DNA of 64,000 nt from Aquimarina sp. MMG016. Lineage in GTDB: Bacteria; Bacteroidota; Bacteroidia; Flavobacteriales; Flavobacteriaceae. Location: assembly GCF_018100805.1 (NCBI RefSeq), contig NZ_JAGJEA010000009.1, forward strand, positions 1-64,000. The letters run 5' to 3'. The notes under the pieces were generated by a model. It was not told the origin of the DNA. It worked only from the letters and a program-made list of their open reading frames with translations, and ran no database searches. The position numbers and the translations under genes are program-made. Numbering within the stretch: the first letter of the stretch is position 1; each line of letters opens with the position of its first letter. Below are positions 8,501 through 17,268 of the stretch, in pieces.

Positions 8501-9209
8501 ATTTCCCACCATGAGGACCATTGGTAAACATTGGATGGTGTACCGCAATTATAATGGTCTTCTTACTATGCTTCTTTAATTCTCCTTCTATTTCAAGAAA
8601 GAATTTTTCTCGGGTCTTAATTTCACAATCATCATTTATAGTAGGGTTTTTATTCCAGTTAGCAAGATACCATTGCGTATCTAAAACCAATAAATGTATC
8701 TTATCACTAACTTTTACACTTTCCAGAGGGCATCCTTTAGCGGGTAAAAAAGCTTCTTTATCTTCAAGTTTTTTATTTACATATTTTTCTTCCCTTTTTA
8801 ATCCTTGTACTCCATCATTATACCAGTCATGGTTTCCGGGAATAAAAATAACATCCCCATCAAAATCCTTTACGGATTCTACTTGCGCATTTATCCTATG
8901 CTCTGACAGGGATCGCTCAGGAGCTTCTTTTTTAGGCATTCCTTTCGGGTAAATATTATCTCCTAAAAAAAGTACATAATCATTTTTTGAAGATACCGTA
9001 TCTAATACTTTTTTTAGTACCGTTAAACCATCGGTAGTCTCATCCTTACTAGCATAACCAGCATCGCCAACCAAATAAAACGTTTTTTCTATTTCACCCT
9101 TGGGTAATGTTTGTGCAAAATTTTCGACTTTATATCTAGGAGAGTATGTTGCACAAGAACTCAATAGTAGGACAGTGCAAATAGTTAGAATCTTATTATA
9201 TTTATTCAT
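5505..9209 (-). CDS. lipoprotein metallophosphoesterase fused to an Omp85-type outer-membrane barrel
   Basis: A 1234-residue two-part protein. It begins with a lipoprotein signal (LLLSSCATY, Cys19). Residues about 40-330 are a calcineurin-like phosphoesterase with all metal motifs: VGDAGY, GDNIYPKG, GNHDWY, VHHPMF and SGHEH. A middle region (about 390-870) has no recognised domain. The last 330 residues or so are a BamA/surface-antigen barrel, with GASLGGTNGLRGYREERF and a C-terminal aromatic strand ending FTFGLGMSF. I infer an outer-membrane enzyme that hydrolyses phosphoesters at the surface or in the periplasm. The substrate is unknown. The ATG at 9209 is divergent from the HD/PycTM gene. 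Confidence 0.82.
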   Translation of the reverse strand: MNKYNKILTICTVLLLSSCATYSPRYKVENFAQTLPKGEIEKTFYLVGDAGYASKDETTDGLTVLKKVLDTVSSKNDYVLFLGDNIYPKGMPKKEAPERSLSEHRINAQVESVKDFDGDVIFIPGNHDWYNDGVQGLKREEKYVNKKLEDKEAFLPAKGCPLESVKVSDKIHLLVLDTQWYLANWNKNPTINDDCEIKTREKFFLEIEGELKKHSKKTIIIAVHHPMFTNGPHGGKFSFDKHIFPSKKKIPLPILGSIATQIRSQGGVTSQDLSNTHYNRLMRRLTTMTRSLDKVVFVSGHEHSLQYLDNDGLKQIVSGSGSKVSAASLGKDGLFSYPGQGFAVLDVYKDGSSNVRFYGSEKGNPKLVYQTKVHQNKKILDYSNLSNSFDNEVSASIYEKEEVEKSKFHKWLWGDHYRNIYGKNIKVPVATLDTLMGGFTIDRQGGGQVTRSLRLIDKDGKQYSLRAMRKSVTQFLQKGAFKFTYLEDSFDDTFTEDVLSDFYTSSYPYAFLAVGPLADAIGVYHANPKLYYIPKHPALGEYNETFGDEIYFLEERPSKEYNDLTSFGKPDDVESTDDLLRKIRKDEDYQIDEESYIRARLFDMILGDWDRHPDQWRWARFDTEQKKTYRPIPRDRDQVFCNYDGVILGIVKFVAPLARKFQVYDDELKKTRWINQSGTRLDKALTQSSGREEWLQQANYIKENLSDDAIENAFNHLPKETLDETSEKIKSYLKTRRDDIVDIADSYYDYLSNHVIIKGTDKDDFFEIVRRDNKTSVKVSRIKNEKVKDPYYERVFDAKETKEIWIYGLDDDDKFIIKGKGSNPIKIRIVGGQNNDEYTIENGRKIKVYDHKSKPNTIHKKGGAKFIFSNIYNYNIYDYNKFIEKTNVITPFIGFNPDDGLNINVTDVFTTKGFKNDPYHSKHRFRGAYYFATEGYELSYAGEFMNAIGNWNILVNALYTSENFAQNFFGLGNNTLNLDDALGLDFNRVKTGIWSFGLGLAKKNFYGSELSVNALFEGIEVQDTPGRFITSGLQLVNVDPDFFDRKYFTSLNVQYKFESYDNPANPTRGMLFNIQTGATMNVEDTDRTYGYINSKLGFYNAITRNGKLVLKTDVIAEVNIGDNFEFYQGASLGGTNGLRGYREERFVGESALAFSGDLRYSFNKFKTGLLPLQLGIFGGYDIGRVWYDDDDSDRWNDSIGGGFWVNAVDSVSGQLGLFNSDDGVRFTFGLGMSF

Positions 9210-9266
9210 TGTTTGGAATACAGTCTCTTATTTTTTAGTTAATTTGAGTCTTGAAAAATCATAAAT

Positions 9267-10448
9267 ATGTCTTCTTTACTAGAAAAAACTGACAGTTTTG
9301 TTTCGGAACTTTTTGAAAAAGAACTTCCTAACACCTGTATTTATCATAATTACGATCATACAAAAAGAGTATTTAAAAGTACAAAAGAAATTATTGATAA
9401 CATCAAAATCTCTGATGAAGATAAAGAAGTATTATTATTAACCGCGTTATTACACGATACCGGTTATTCTAGAAGCTCAGAAAATCATGAGGAACATAGT
9501 GTAGCTATTGCAAAAGATTTTTTATCAGATCAGAAGGTTTCTCAAGAGGTTATAGATAAAGTTTCTAAACAAATTTTAGCCACCAAAATGGAACATACTC
9601 CTACTGATCTTATGGAAGAGATTATTAGGGATGCGGATGCATCACATTTTGCGAAAGATTATTATGGTGAGACTAGTGAGTTACTAAGACGCGAGTTTAA
9701 ACTTAATGATGTAAAAAAAATGAATACTGCTGATTGGCTAAAGGCAAACATTGATTTATTTCAAAATAAGCATCGTTTTTATACCGACTATGCAAAAGAG
9801 AATTGGGAACCTAAAAAAGAAGATAATTTAGCTAAAATGCTAGAAGAACAATCTAAGTTGAAGAAGCAAAGAAAAAAGGAAAAAGAAAAGCTAAAACAAA
9901 TGTATAAGGAGGAAAGCCCTGAAAAAGGTATCCAAACTTTATTTAGAGTTACATTAAGAAACCATCTAAAACTTAGTGATATTGCAGACACTAAAGCCAA
10001 TATCTTACTTTCGGTTAATGCAATAATCATCTCATTAGCACTTTCTAATCTTATTCCTAAGTTAGATAACCCTTCGAATCAATACTTGATATATCCTACC
10101 TTAATATTCGTGACCTTCTGTATTGCCTCTATTATTTTATCTGTATTGGCTACTCGTCCTAATATTACCAGTGGTGAATTTACACATAAAGAAGTTGAGG
10201 AGAAAAAAGTAAACTTACTTTTCTTTGGGAACTTTCATAAAATGCCTCTTAATGATTATAAATCTGCTATGAAAGACCTTATGAATGATAAAGATTATAT
10301 CTATGACACCATGATAAAAGACCTATATTTTCTTGGAAAAGTATTACATAAAAAGTACAAGATTTTACGTATAACTTACACTGTATTTATGATAGGGATT
10401 ATTACTTCTGCAATTAGTTTTTTAGTAGCTTTTAATACGTTACAATAG
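9267..10448 (+). CDS. HD phosphohydrolase fused to Pycsar effector-type transmembrane domain
   Basis: A 393-residue membrane protein. Residues about 20-180 are an HD domain with His27, the His63-Asp64 pair (LLHDTGYS), HEEHS near 74-78 and RDADASH near 121-127. A charged, Lys-rich coiled linker spans 186-215. Residues 225-393 match the PycTM (Pycsar effector) region, with the signature SDIADTKANILLSVNAIIIS and three predicted membrane helices (about 246-264, 275-296, 368-388). PycTM proteins are effectors of cCMP/cUMP anti-phage signalling. No cyclase gene is present in the window, so a defence role is unproven. The HD part could degrade or sense a nucleotide. Confidence 0.8.
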   Translation: MSSLLEKTDSFVSELFEKELPNTCIYHNYDHTKRVFKSTKEIIDNIKISDEDKEVLLLTALLHDTGYSRSSENHEEHSVAIAKDFLSDQKVSQEVIDKVSKQILATKMEHTPTDLMEEIIRDADASHFAKDYYGETSELLRREFKLNDVKKMNTADWLKANIDLFQNKHRFYTDYAKENWEPKKEDNLAKMLEEQSKLKKQRKKEKEKLKQMYKEESPEKGIQTLFRVTLRNHLKLSDIADTKANILLSVNAIIISLALSNLIPKLDNPSNQYLIYPTLIFVTFCIASIILSVLATRPNITSGEFTHKEVEEKKVNLLFFGNFHKMPLNDYKSAMKDLMNDKDYIYDTMIKDLYFLGKVLHKKYKILRITYTVFMIGIITSAISFLVAFNTLQ

Positions 10449-10451
10449 TTG

Positions 10452-12815
10452 CTAATTAATTTCTTTCATTAAATCTTCATACGTATAATACTCTTTATCT
10501 TCTTCTCCTTTATGATATAAGATGTTTACCCTTATAGCTCTAAGACCTGTAACTCCCTGGAGATCTTCTATATCAACAATTTCAATTTCTTCTTCTAAGT
10601 ATTTCTTAGATTGTAAAAAGTTTATGTACTTAACGTATTCTCTTTCATCAGAACTTTGAGAATATACAATTACCAGCTTCCCTTTTTCAGTAATTCGTTG
10701 ATCCGTTCCTTTGATTTTTGATTTATCTACTCTCTTTTTAACAACCTCATATCTGGCATTATAGGTTCCATCTACATCAAAACGTTTCTCATCCATTCTA
10801 AATCTCACGGATAAAGATGAATTAAACACTAACACCATAGATGCAACATCTAGTTCTACAGGAAGATCTTTCTTCATCAAGTAATATGCATTTTCCATCT
10901 CACACATTACCTGTAACTGCCACAATCGTAGGTTATATAGGTATATTTTATTAAAACTATCTTGTTTAGTAATGGATTCTCCAATATACATATTATGCTC
11001 TACTCCATCAGATTTAAAACGTTCGAAATAGTGGGGGTACATCCCTTGGGCTTCATCCTGTTTCTGATCCAATAATGCAGCCATCTTTTTATTGATAAGC
11101 ATAACAGAATCATCATATGCTTTGCGATGCTTATAAACTGTTTTAATATTGCTATCCAGCATTTCCTCATATCGATTGATGAGCACATCTAATTCATCAT
11201 TTTTTTTCTGTAGATGTCTAAAAAGCGGAGTGATTTCTTTTTTAATGAAACTAATAATCTTTTGTTCACTATCTACTTGCAATCGCTCATTGATAACATT
11301 AATAAAATTATCAGTTCTATATTTTAACTGTTCATATATAGGCAAAGGTTCTGTTTCCAGTAGTTTATCAATTATATCTGCAATACCTTTAAGCTGTAGA
11401 ACTAAATCTTTTTTTACCGCCTCATTACGTGCATCAGAAGACCCTTTTATATCTATTTGTCCATATAAAGGATATACATTTTCAAAAACCACTTCTCTAA
11501 ATGAAACTGGGTTTTCATCTACCATAGCACGCATAAAACGTTTAGCCTCTTGCCTAAATTTCCATTGAACACTTGGATGTATAGAAGTACATTCCTGTTG
11601 AATAATTAATTCTAGTTCATTTTCCGCTTTAGCCTTAGATCTAAGAACAGAATCCACCAAGTATGGCATAACATCTTGGAGCTTATTAGCATTAATAGTA
11701 TTTAATTCATGAACATTCGGTGATACAATTTCCAGAACTCCTAACATTTTACCTTCACTAACAATGGGAGCTATTATTGCGCTATTGATACCTTGAGCAA
11801 TAAGGTTTTTGTACATCTTTTCATCCGGAGTAGATTTTTGATATCTCTTTACATCAGAAATTGCAAAATATGTTGATTCCTCAAAAAGATAATAGTAGGT
11901 ACCTTTGCAAAGTGCAGCTTCGCAACTATCAGAAAATTGATCAAAAAGAATATAACTATCTATATCCTTAAAAGGTACTCTCTCGAACACCTTATCTTCT
12001 TCATTATAATTAGAAAAACCTACTTTAATTTCTCTCAGATTAAATATAGCTCTAAAAATATCTTGAAAGCTATCTACAAAATCTCCTTGTTTTTTATCAT
12101 ATCTAAGCAGACTAGTCTTAAAATCCGATAATGAAACATCTGTGGTAACATCAAAAAGATTAGCAATCACTACACCTTTAAATATCCAACTGTTCGGAGG
12201 AAATTTTTCTTTCCAAATTTCTACATTGTCAAAATTATCCAACAATTCAGCAACGTCTTCATCTGTAATATCCCTAGCTTTATCAGTCTTTTCTATTTCA
12301 ATAAAATCTCCATTGTACAAAATTCTATAATGCCTTGTAATACCATTTGCATCAGGAATATCATAAAAAAATGGTCTTCTAAAATCAATAGTATATCCAT
12401 AGTACTGGTTAAGAATAATACTACATCCCATTATAAAATAATGATCTTCATCTAAGTTTTTGATTTGTGGTTCAAAATCTACACCAGCATTTTTAACTAT
12501 ATTCTTATAGCGTTGTGAAGATTGTAATACTGTATTATTAAATGGTATCGTCGCAATTTTTATTTCATTTTGCTGTAAAATTTGAGCAAAAGAATCTTCT
12601 AATACCAGATGAATTTGTGGTAATAATTCCTTAACTCTTTCTTCTGTCTTAATACCATCTTCAAGTTCAGGATATGTTTTTGCGATTTTTAAAATCTTAT
12701 TGGCACGATCTCTTAATAGTTCATTATCACTTTTCTGAAATTTTCTGTAATGATCAAAAAACTTAGAAAAGCTTATCCATATATCAAGTGGAAAATCCTG
12801 CTCTAACACCTCCAT
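10452..12815 (-). CDS. GAF domain-containing protein, conserved in Flavobacteria
   Basis: A 787-residue cytosolic protein, no signal peptide. A GAF domain is visible at about residues 255-400 (SYILFDQFSDSCEAALCKG to GVLEIVSPNVHELN). The N-terminal third and the long helical C-terminal half have no recognised catalytic domain, although one stretch (KLVIVYSQSSDEREYVKYI) could be a receiver-like or Rossmann fold. No kinase, GGDEF or HTH motif is found. It is convergent with the HD/PycTM gene, with 3 bases between them. A ligand-sensing role is suggested by GAF only. Confidence 0.7.
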   Translation of the reverse strand: MEVLEQDFPLDIWISFSKFFDHYRKFQKSDNELLRDRANKILKIAKTYPELEDGIKTEERVKELLPQIHLVLEDSFAQILQQNEIKIATIPFNNTVLQSSQRYKNIVKNAGVDFEPQIKNLDEDHYFIMGCSIILNQYYGYTIDFRRPFFYDIPDANGITRHYRILYNGDFIEIEKTDKARDITDEDVAELLDNFDNVEIWKEKFPPNSWIFKGVVIANLFDVTTDVSLSDFKTSLLRYDKKQGDFVDSFQDIFRAIFNLREIKVGFSNYNEEDKVFERVPFKDIDSYILFDQFSDSCEAALCKGTYYYLFEESTYFAISDVKRYQKSTPDEKMYKNLIAQGINSAIIAPIVSEGKMLGVLEIVSPNVHELNTINANKLQDVMPYLVDSVLRSKAKAENELELIIQQECTSIHPSVQWKFRQEAKRFMRAMVDENPVSFREVVFENVYPLYGQIDIKGSSDARNEAVKKDLVLQLKGIADIIDKLLETEPLPIYEQLKYRTDNFINVINERLQVDSEQKIISFIKKEITPLFRHLQKKNDELDVLINRYEEMLDSNIKTVYKHRKAYDDSVMLINKKMAALLDQKQDEAQGMYPHYFERFKSDGVEHNMYIGESITKQDSFNKIYLYNLRLWQLQVMCEMENAYYLMKKDLPVELDVASMVLVFNSSLSVRFRMDEKRFDVDGTYNARYEVVKKRVDKSKIKGTDQRITEKGKLVIVYSQSSDEREYVKYINFLQSKKYLEEEIEIVDIEDLQGVTGLRAIRVNILYHKGEEDKEYYTYEDLMKEIN

Positions 12816-13126
12816 ATCAGCTTATTTATCGTGGTTATAACAAAAATACTACAAAAGCTATGCATTGCGTATTAAGATTAACAATTAATTAAATTAAAAA
12901 TCATGATTCACACATATCCATGACGATCACTACCATTATAATTGGACAGAGAAACCAGTAAATAATTACATTGTATATTAACTTAGACTATAAATCAAAC
13001 TATTTTGTTACATCTATCTATCAGTTTTCTTTGGTCTGCAGAAGAAATTTTAACAAATATTGATATCAAAAAGTTAATTTTTGGAGTTTATACCTTGGAT
13101 TCTTTATTTTTACCTCTTTACTAAAT
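12816..13126. other. divergent promoter region between the GAF and TlpA-like genes
   Basis: This 311-base AT-rich stretch separates two divergent genes. It carries a minus-strand -7 element (TATTTTTG, 12848-12841), 25 bases before the GAF protein start, and the TlpA promoter at 13080-13112. Nothing else was recognised in it; no small open reading frame or hairpin stands out. Confidence 0.5.
13080..13112 (+). promoter_or_regulatory. promoter of the TlpA-like thioredoxin gene
   Basis: TTTG at 13080-13083 and TATTTTTA at 13105-13112 form a Bacteroidota-type promoter (-33 TTTG, -7 TAnnTTTG) with 21 bases between, close to the usual spacing. Transcription would start near 13119, a few bases before the ATG at 13127. 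Confidence 0.5.
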
Positions 13127-14272
13127 ATGAATACCATGAAAAGAATTGCAATGCTGGCCTCAATTATTTTACTTGTTGCTTGTCAAAAAGAAGAAAAAGG
13201 ATATATCATATCTGCAGAAACAGAGGGTTTTGAAGATGGAACTATGGTTTACGTTAATGCTGTAAGTCAGTCCAACAGAGCTAGTATCATAGATTCTGCA
13301 AGTATAAACCAAGGAAAGTTTAAAATAGTGCTTCCGCCAGTAGAGACTAAAGATTTTAATTATCTGACTTTTAAAAATTTACCCGGAAATGTTTTGTATT
13401 TAGGAGAGAATAGTCCTATTAAAATGACTATTTATAAAGATAGTTTAAGGTCTTCTATTGTTAAAGGAGGTCCTGAGAATGAGCTATTTTTTAAATATCT
13501 CAATAAAATGAAAGCTTTTAATGAGAAAAGAATAAAGCTAAATAATGAATATCAATATGCTACCAGATTAAATCAACCTGAGAAAGCATTAAAAATAGGC
13601 ACACAGACTGAAGAACTAAAAAGTAAGGAACAAACTATTCGCAAAGAATATGCTCAAAACAACCCTCAGTCTTTAGTTTCTGTAATGGCACTTACAGATC
13701 TTATCAATTTAAAAGCATTACCTATTAAAGAAGTTCAAGAGATTTATAATACTATTGATGATTCTCTTAAAACAAGTCGTTTAGGTAAAAACCTAAGTTT
13801 ATTGATTAATAATGCAGTTGTGCAGTCACAACAGAAAAAAATTGATATTGGTAGTGAAGCTGCGGATTTTTCAGCTCCCAATCCTGATGGTAAACTTTTA
13901 TCTCTTAAAGAATCTTTAGGCAAAGTTACTATTATAGATTTTTGGGCGTCATGGTGTAAACCTTGTAGAATGGAAAACCCTAATGTAGTAAGAGTCTACA
14001 ATAAATATCATGATAAAGGACTTAATATTATTGGAGTATCACTTGATAAAAGACAAGAGTCCTGGACAAAAGCTATTGCAGCTGATAATTTAAACTGGAA
14101 TCACGTATCTAATCTAAAATATTGGCAAGAACCTATTGCAAAAGTATACGGAGTAAGGTCCATTCCTGCCACATTTATATTAGATGAAAAGGGTAATGTG
14201 ATTGCAAAAAACCTAAGAGGCCCAGCTTTAGAAAATAAAATCTCAGAGTTACTAGGAGAAAAAGCGCTTTAG
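13127..14272 (+). CDS. TlpA-family thioredoxin lipoprotein with DUF4369 N-terminus
   Basis: A 381-residue periplasm-facing lipoprotein: the signal MKRIAMLASIILLVAC ends in a lipobox Cys. Residues about 25-150 are a DUF4369 domain typical of Bacteroidota. The thioredoxin fold follows, with active site WCKPC at residues 276-280 in DFWASWCKPCRMENPN and the cis-Pro loop VRSIPATFILD. It should act as a thiol-disulfide reductase, for example in cytochrome maturation or cell-envelope thiol repair. The gene is monocistronic: own promoter in front, terminator at 14297-14327 behind. Confidence 0.87.
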   Translation: MNTMKRIAMLASIILLVACQKEEKGYIISAETEGFEDGTMVYVNAVSQSNRASIIDSASINQGKFKIVLPPVETKDFNYLTFKNLPGNVLYLGENSPIKMTIYKDSLRSSIVKGGPENELFFKYLNKMKAFNEKRIKLNNEYQYATRLNQPEKALKIGTQTEELKSKEQTIRKEYAQNNPQSLVSVMALTDLINLKALPIKEVQEIYNTIDDSLKTSRLGKNLSLLINNAVVQSQQKKIDIGSEAADFSAPNPDGKLLSLKESLGKVTIIDFWASWCKPCRMENPNVVRVYNKYHDKGLNIIGVSLDKRQESWTKAIAADNLNWNHVSNLKYWQEPIAKVYGVRSIPATFILDEKGNVIAKNLRGPALENKISELLGEKAL

Positions 14273-14296
14273 ATTAAACTCAAAATATAGTATAAC

Positions 14297-14327
14297 AAAA
14301 AACGATCTAATAAAGGTCGTTTTTTTG
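14297..14327 (+). terminator. Rho-independent terminator after the TlpA-like gene
   Basis: AACGATC (14301-14307) pairs with GGTCGTT (14315-14321), with one G-T pair and A/T extension of the stem, and is followed by a run of seven T. The convergent MORN-type gene ends at 14347, so the A-rich left arm could also serve that strand. Confidence 0.7.
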
Positions 14328-14346
14328 TTTTATAAGCTTAGCTTAC

Positions 14347-15300
14347 TTAATTTGAACAGCTTTTAATGGTTTCATAAAAGCTTCTATACTCCTCATAAGT
14401 TACTAGCTTTCCTTTTTTATCTAAAACAATTTCATTACTCTGAAGAAATTCTTGAAAAGAAATTATTTTCCTGGCATAATCATCAATCACAATCTCCAAC
14501 TGACTATTTTCTGTAATTTTACTTTTATCTAATTGCATACTAAATGTCCCATCAAAACTAGTATACGCGTATATACATTCAGAGTCATTTAGAGTTAATT
14601 TAATGGCTACCAGAGAAATCGAAGTATTATCTGGCTTCAATACCTTACCCTTTACTGTACCAATATCTTCGGTTTTGGTTCTTTCTTCTATTTCTATATT
14701 TTCATTGTTTTCTTCCGCTCCTTCAGAAGCTATTGCCGAAAGATCTTCTATAGTCCAATCATCGGTTTTTTCATCATTCTTATACCCACCTTTAACAATA
14801 ACTCCGGATTTATCTCTCCTCCAGTATTCCCCATGTTTTTTACCATTACGGTACTCTATTTTCTCAAGCGCTCCGTTTTTAGTGATACTCCAAGATCCTG
14901 TTTTTTCACCATTCTTATAATATCCTTCTTCACTAAAATCTGTACTACTATCAGCATTATAATAATATCCTTCTTTTTCTCCATTATCATAATTTTCTAT
15001 AGTAGCCAAATCAAGATCACCCTCCGAAAATGATTGAAAATGTAACCACTCGCCTTGTCTTTTTCCTCTGTCATATTCTACCCTGCTAATTTTGGTTAAC
15101 TTCCCTTCAGTATAATATTTTATGTAATATTTACCTTCAAGATCACTTTCTTTATTCTCTTCTACCAATTTTTCATACCCTTCTTGCATTAGCCTAACAT
15201 AACCATCTTTAGCAGGATCCTGGGCATTAAGATTAAGGCAGAAAATTAAACACGGTACTAAAAATAATAGTATATTCTTTATGATGATATTCAATTTCAT
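14347..15300 (-). CDS. exported MORN/YwqK-like repeat protein with carboxypeptidase-regulatory-like end
   Basis: A 317-residue exported protein with a signal peptide (about 1-26, ending LNLNAQ). Residues about 60-190 hold MORN/YwqK-type repeats built on GxxxGxW/Y, such as DRGKRQGEWLHF, NGEKEGYYYN, NGEKTGSWSITKNG and NGKKHGEYWR. Residues about 215-300 look like a carboxypeptidase-regulatory-like sandwich (GTVKGKVLKPDNTSISLVAI, YTSFDGTFSMQL). Such proteins sit at the envelope and probably bind partners rather than catalyse. The YwqK antitoxin label sometimes given to this repeat family is not supported by any toxin gene here. Confidence 0.7.
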   Translation of the reverse strand: MKLNIIIKNILLFLVPCLIFCLNLNAQDPAKDGYVRLMQEGYEKLVEENKESDLEGKYYIKYYTEGKLTKISRVEYDRGKRQGEWLHFQSFSEGDLDLATIENYDNGEKEGYYYNADSSTDFSEEGYYKNGEKTGSWSITKNGALEKIEYRNGKKHGEYWRRDKSGVIVKGGYKNDEKTDDWTIEDLSAIASEGAEENNENIEIEERTKTEDIGTVKGKVLKPDNTSISLVAIKLTLNDSECIYAYTSFDGTFSMQLDKSKITENSQLEIVIDDYARKIISFQEFLQSNEIVLDKKGKLVTYEEYRSFYETIKSCSN

Positions 15301-15466
15301 GTATTGGTTTTTTTGTGGTTAAGAGCTTTAAAATATAATCCTCATACATACATATCGAATTACAGTATGATTTATTGTCAAAACTATATTTTGATTGTAT
15401 AATAAAAATAAGGAAAAACAATAATATGATGCTTAATCTCAGAAAATATAAGTTAGTAAACTTATA

Positions 15467-16117
15467 TCAAAGCTTACCTAGTCTTTGTAAAATAAAAAGT
15501 ATGATTATAGGTATTGCCAACAGTATTATCATCAATAAGTTCTGCTCAAACAAATACGGTGCAAAAATCAAAGTGATCACATAACCTCCTACTGCTCCAC
15601 CAAAGTGAGCATCATGACCAATATTTCCTGTTCTGGTTTTCATACCATAAATAGAGTATAATAAATAAACTATACCAAAAATATATGCCGGTATGGGGAT
15701 TGGAATAAACATTAAATACAAACTCATCCCTGGCTGAAATAATATACCTGAATAAATTATGCCAGAAACTGCGCCACTGGCGCCAACAGCACTGTAATGA
15801 TACTCGTCTTTATGAAAAAAAACAGAGAATAAGTTACCTATAAGTAAACTTCCTACATAAACTACCAAAAACTTGATATTTCCAAGAAAAGTTAACACAA
15901 CTGGTGCAAAAAAATAGAGGGTAAACATATTGAAAAATAAATGCATCATATCAACATGTAAAAATGCTGAAGAAAACATTCGTATTTGCTCTCCTCTGCG
16001 GATTCCTCCTATATTAAACTTATATTTTTCAAAAAAAGAAAAATCATTAAACCCCATTAAAGAAACAATGACGTTAATAGCAATAATTACTATTACAACA
16101 ATGTCCAGATTTATCAT
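15467..16117 (-). CDS. rhomboid family intramembrane serine protease
   Basis: A 216-residue polytopic membrane protease. The rhomboid signatures are complete: HVDMMHLFFNM (His54, His59, Asn63), the nucleophile motif GASGA (Ser115) and the second catalytic residue His171 in HDAHFGG. Six hydrophobic helices are visible. It should cleave membrane-anchored substrates inside the bilayer. There is no N-terminal extension or extra domain. The ATG is at 16117. The gene is monocistronic and divergent from the first acyltransferase gene, 136 bp away. Confidence 0.9.
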   Translation of the reverse strand: MINLDIVVIVIIAINVIVSLMGFNDFSFFEKYKFNIGGIRRGEQIRMFSSAFLHVDMMHLFFNMFTLYFFAPVVLTFLGNIKFLVVYVGSLLIGNLFSVFFHKDEYHYSAVGASGAVSGIIYSGILFQPGMSLYLMFIPIPIPAYIFGIVYLLYSIYGMKTRTGNIGHDAHFGGAVGGYVITLIFAPYLFEQNLLMIILLAIPIIILFILQRLGKL

Positions 16118-16223
16118 ATTCAGTAAATTTTGATCAAATATACCATATATTTTATTTCAGAAAACCACCTGATTAAGACTTTCTTATTAGTAAAAGTTTA
16201 AGACAAAAAAAATCGAATACTTT

Positions 16224-16231
16224 TATCTTTG
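16224..16231 (+). promoter_or_regulatory. -7 element of the first tandem acyltransferase gene
   Basis: TATCTTTG matches the Bacteroidota -7 consensus exactly, 22 bases before the ATG at 16254. Related sequences precede the two paralogs at almost the same distance: TATTTTCG at 17240-17247 and TATCTTTA at 18243-18250. Confidence 0.5.
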
Positions 16232-16253
16232 TATGCTTTAATTGATTCAGTTA

Positions 16254-17153
16254 ATGCAGTTATTAGTATACCGTCTTATCTATCCGATGCTGTGGTGTAT
16301 TTCGAAATTACCATGGAGAATATTTTATGTTTTTTCAACCTGTCTCTACATAGTAACTTATTATATAATTAGATATCGAAAAAAAATAGTTACTGAGAAT
16401 TTGACCTTAGTTTTTCCTAGAAAATCAAAACAAGAAATTTATGGAATCCGCAAAGCTTTCTATAGACATATGTGCGATATGTTTTTAGAAATGATAAAAA
16501 CGATGTCTATTTCTGAGAAAGAGCTAAGCAAACGTTTCAAGATCACTAACCCCGAGGTTTTAACAACTATTGAATCTAAAAATAAAAGCATTATAGTATT
16601 AATTGCTCATTATGCTAGTTATGAATGGTCGATTGCAGTACAATTTCTTGGTGGTTTTCCTATAGTTGGAGTATATAAAAAACTGAAGAATGAACATTTT
16701 GATAAGCTCATACACCAGATAAGAGGTCGTTTTGATGCTAGATTAATATCTAAACACAACACTATTAGAGCAATTACTAGAGATAAAGTACAAGGTAAGC
16801 TATGTGCTTATGGTTTTGTTACTGATCAATCTCCCAGGCTAAAAAATTCTATGTATTGGACTAATTTTATGGATATCAAAGTACCTATTTACCTTGGTGG
16901 AGAAAAAATTGCAAAACGAATGAACTTACCAGTTGTATACCTAAAAGTAGATAAAGCAAAGAGAGGTTACTATGAAGCGGAATTTATTCTTATTACAGAA
17001 AATCCTGAAGAATGTGATGATTATTATATTACTAAAGAATATCTAAAACTTGTTGAATCACAAATCCGTACTAAACCGGAGCATTATCTCTGGACACATA
17101 AAAGATGGAAATATCGTAATGCTAAAATCCCTAAAGGAGCTATTGTTGACTAA
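16254..17153 (+). CDS. LpxL/HtrB-like lysophospholipid acyltransferase, paralog 1
   Basis: A 299-residue membrane-associated acyltransferase of the LpxL/HtrB family, which adds secondary acyl chains to lipid A or related lipids. The catalytic H-x4-E motif is His119-Glu124 (AHYASYEW). A hydrophobic N-terminal anchor is present. I place the start at the ATG at 16254 (MQLLVYRLIYP), not at the upstream TTG at 16242, because both downstream paralogs begin identically. It is the first of three tandem paralogs, each with its own -7-like element and intergenic gaps of about 110 bp. Confidence 0.85.
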   Translation: MQLLVYRLIYPMLWCISKLPWRIFYVFSTCLYIVTYYIIRYRKKIVTENLTLVFPRKSKQEIYGIRKAFYRHMCDMFLEMIKTMSISEKELSKRFKITNPEVLTTIESKNKSIIVLIAHYASYEWSIAVQFLGGFPIVGVYKKLKNEHFDKLIHQIRGRFDARLISKHNTIRAITRDKVQGKLCAYGFVTDQSPRLKNSMYWTNFMDIKVPIYLGGEKIAKRMNLPVVYLKVDKAKRGYYEAEFILITENPEECDDYYITKEYLKLVESQIRTKPEHYLWTHKRWKYRNAKIPKGAIVD

Positions 17154-17268
17154 GCCATAGTTAACATTTAATTTTCATCTACAATTATACTCTGCTAAAT
17201 TCTTTGTTAAGTTTTTATTAAGGTTTAATTAAATCCATGTATTTTCGTCCCAAAAGCAATAATACTGC

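Noticed and set aside
8521-8952. 143-codon open frame on the plus strand inside the phosphoesterase gene
   Set aside because: It is antisense to the metal-binding motifs of an intact enzyme gene, has no recognisable domain and no promoter; treated as a shadow.
11149-11568. 139-codon open frame opposite the GAF protein gene
   Set aside because: Low-complexity Ser/Phe-rich translation typical of antisense to helical coding DNA; no start signal or family match.
14347-15300. Antitoxin role suggested by YwqK-like repeats
   Set aside because: The protein has a signal peptide and no toxin-like gene is adjacent, so a toxin-antitoxin pair is not supported.
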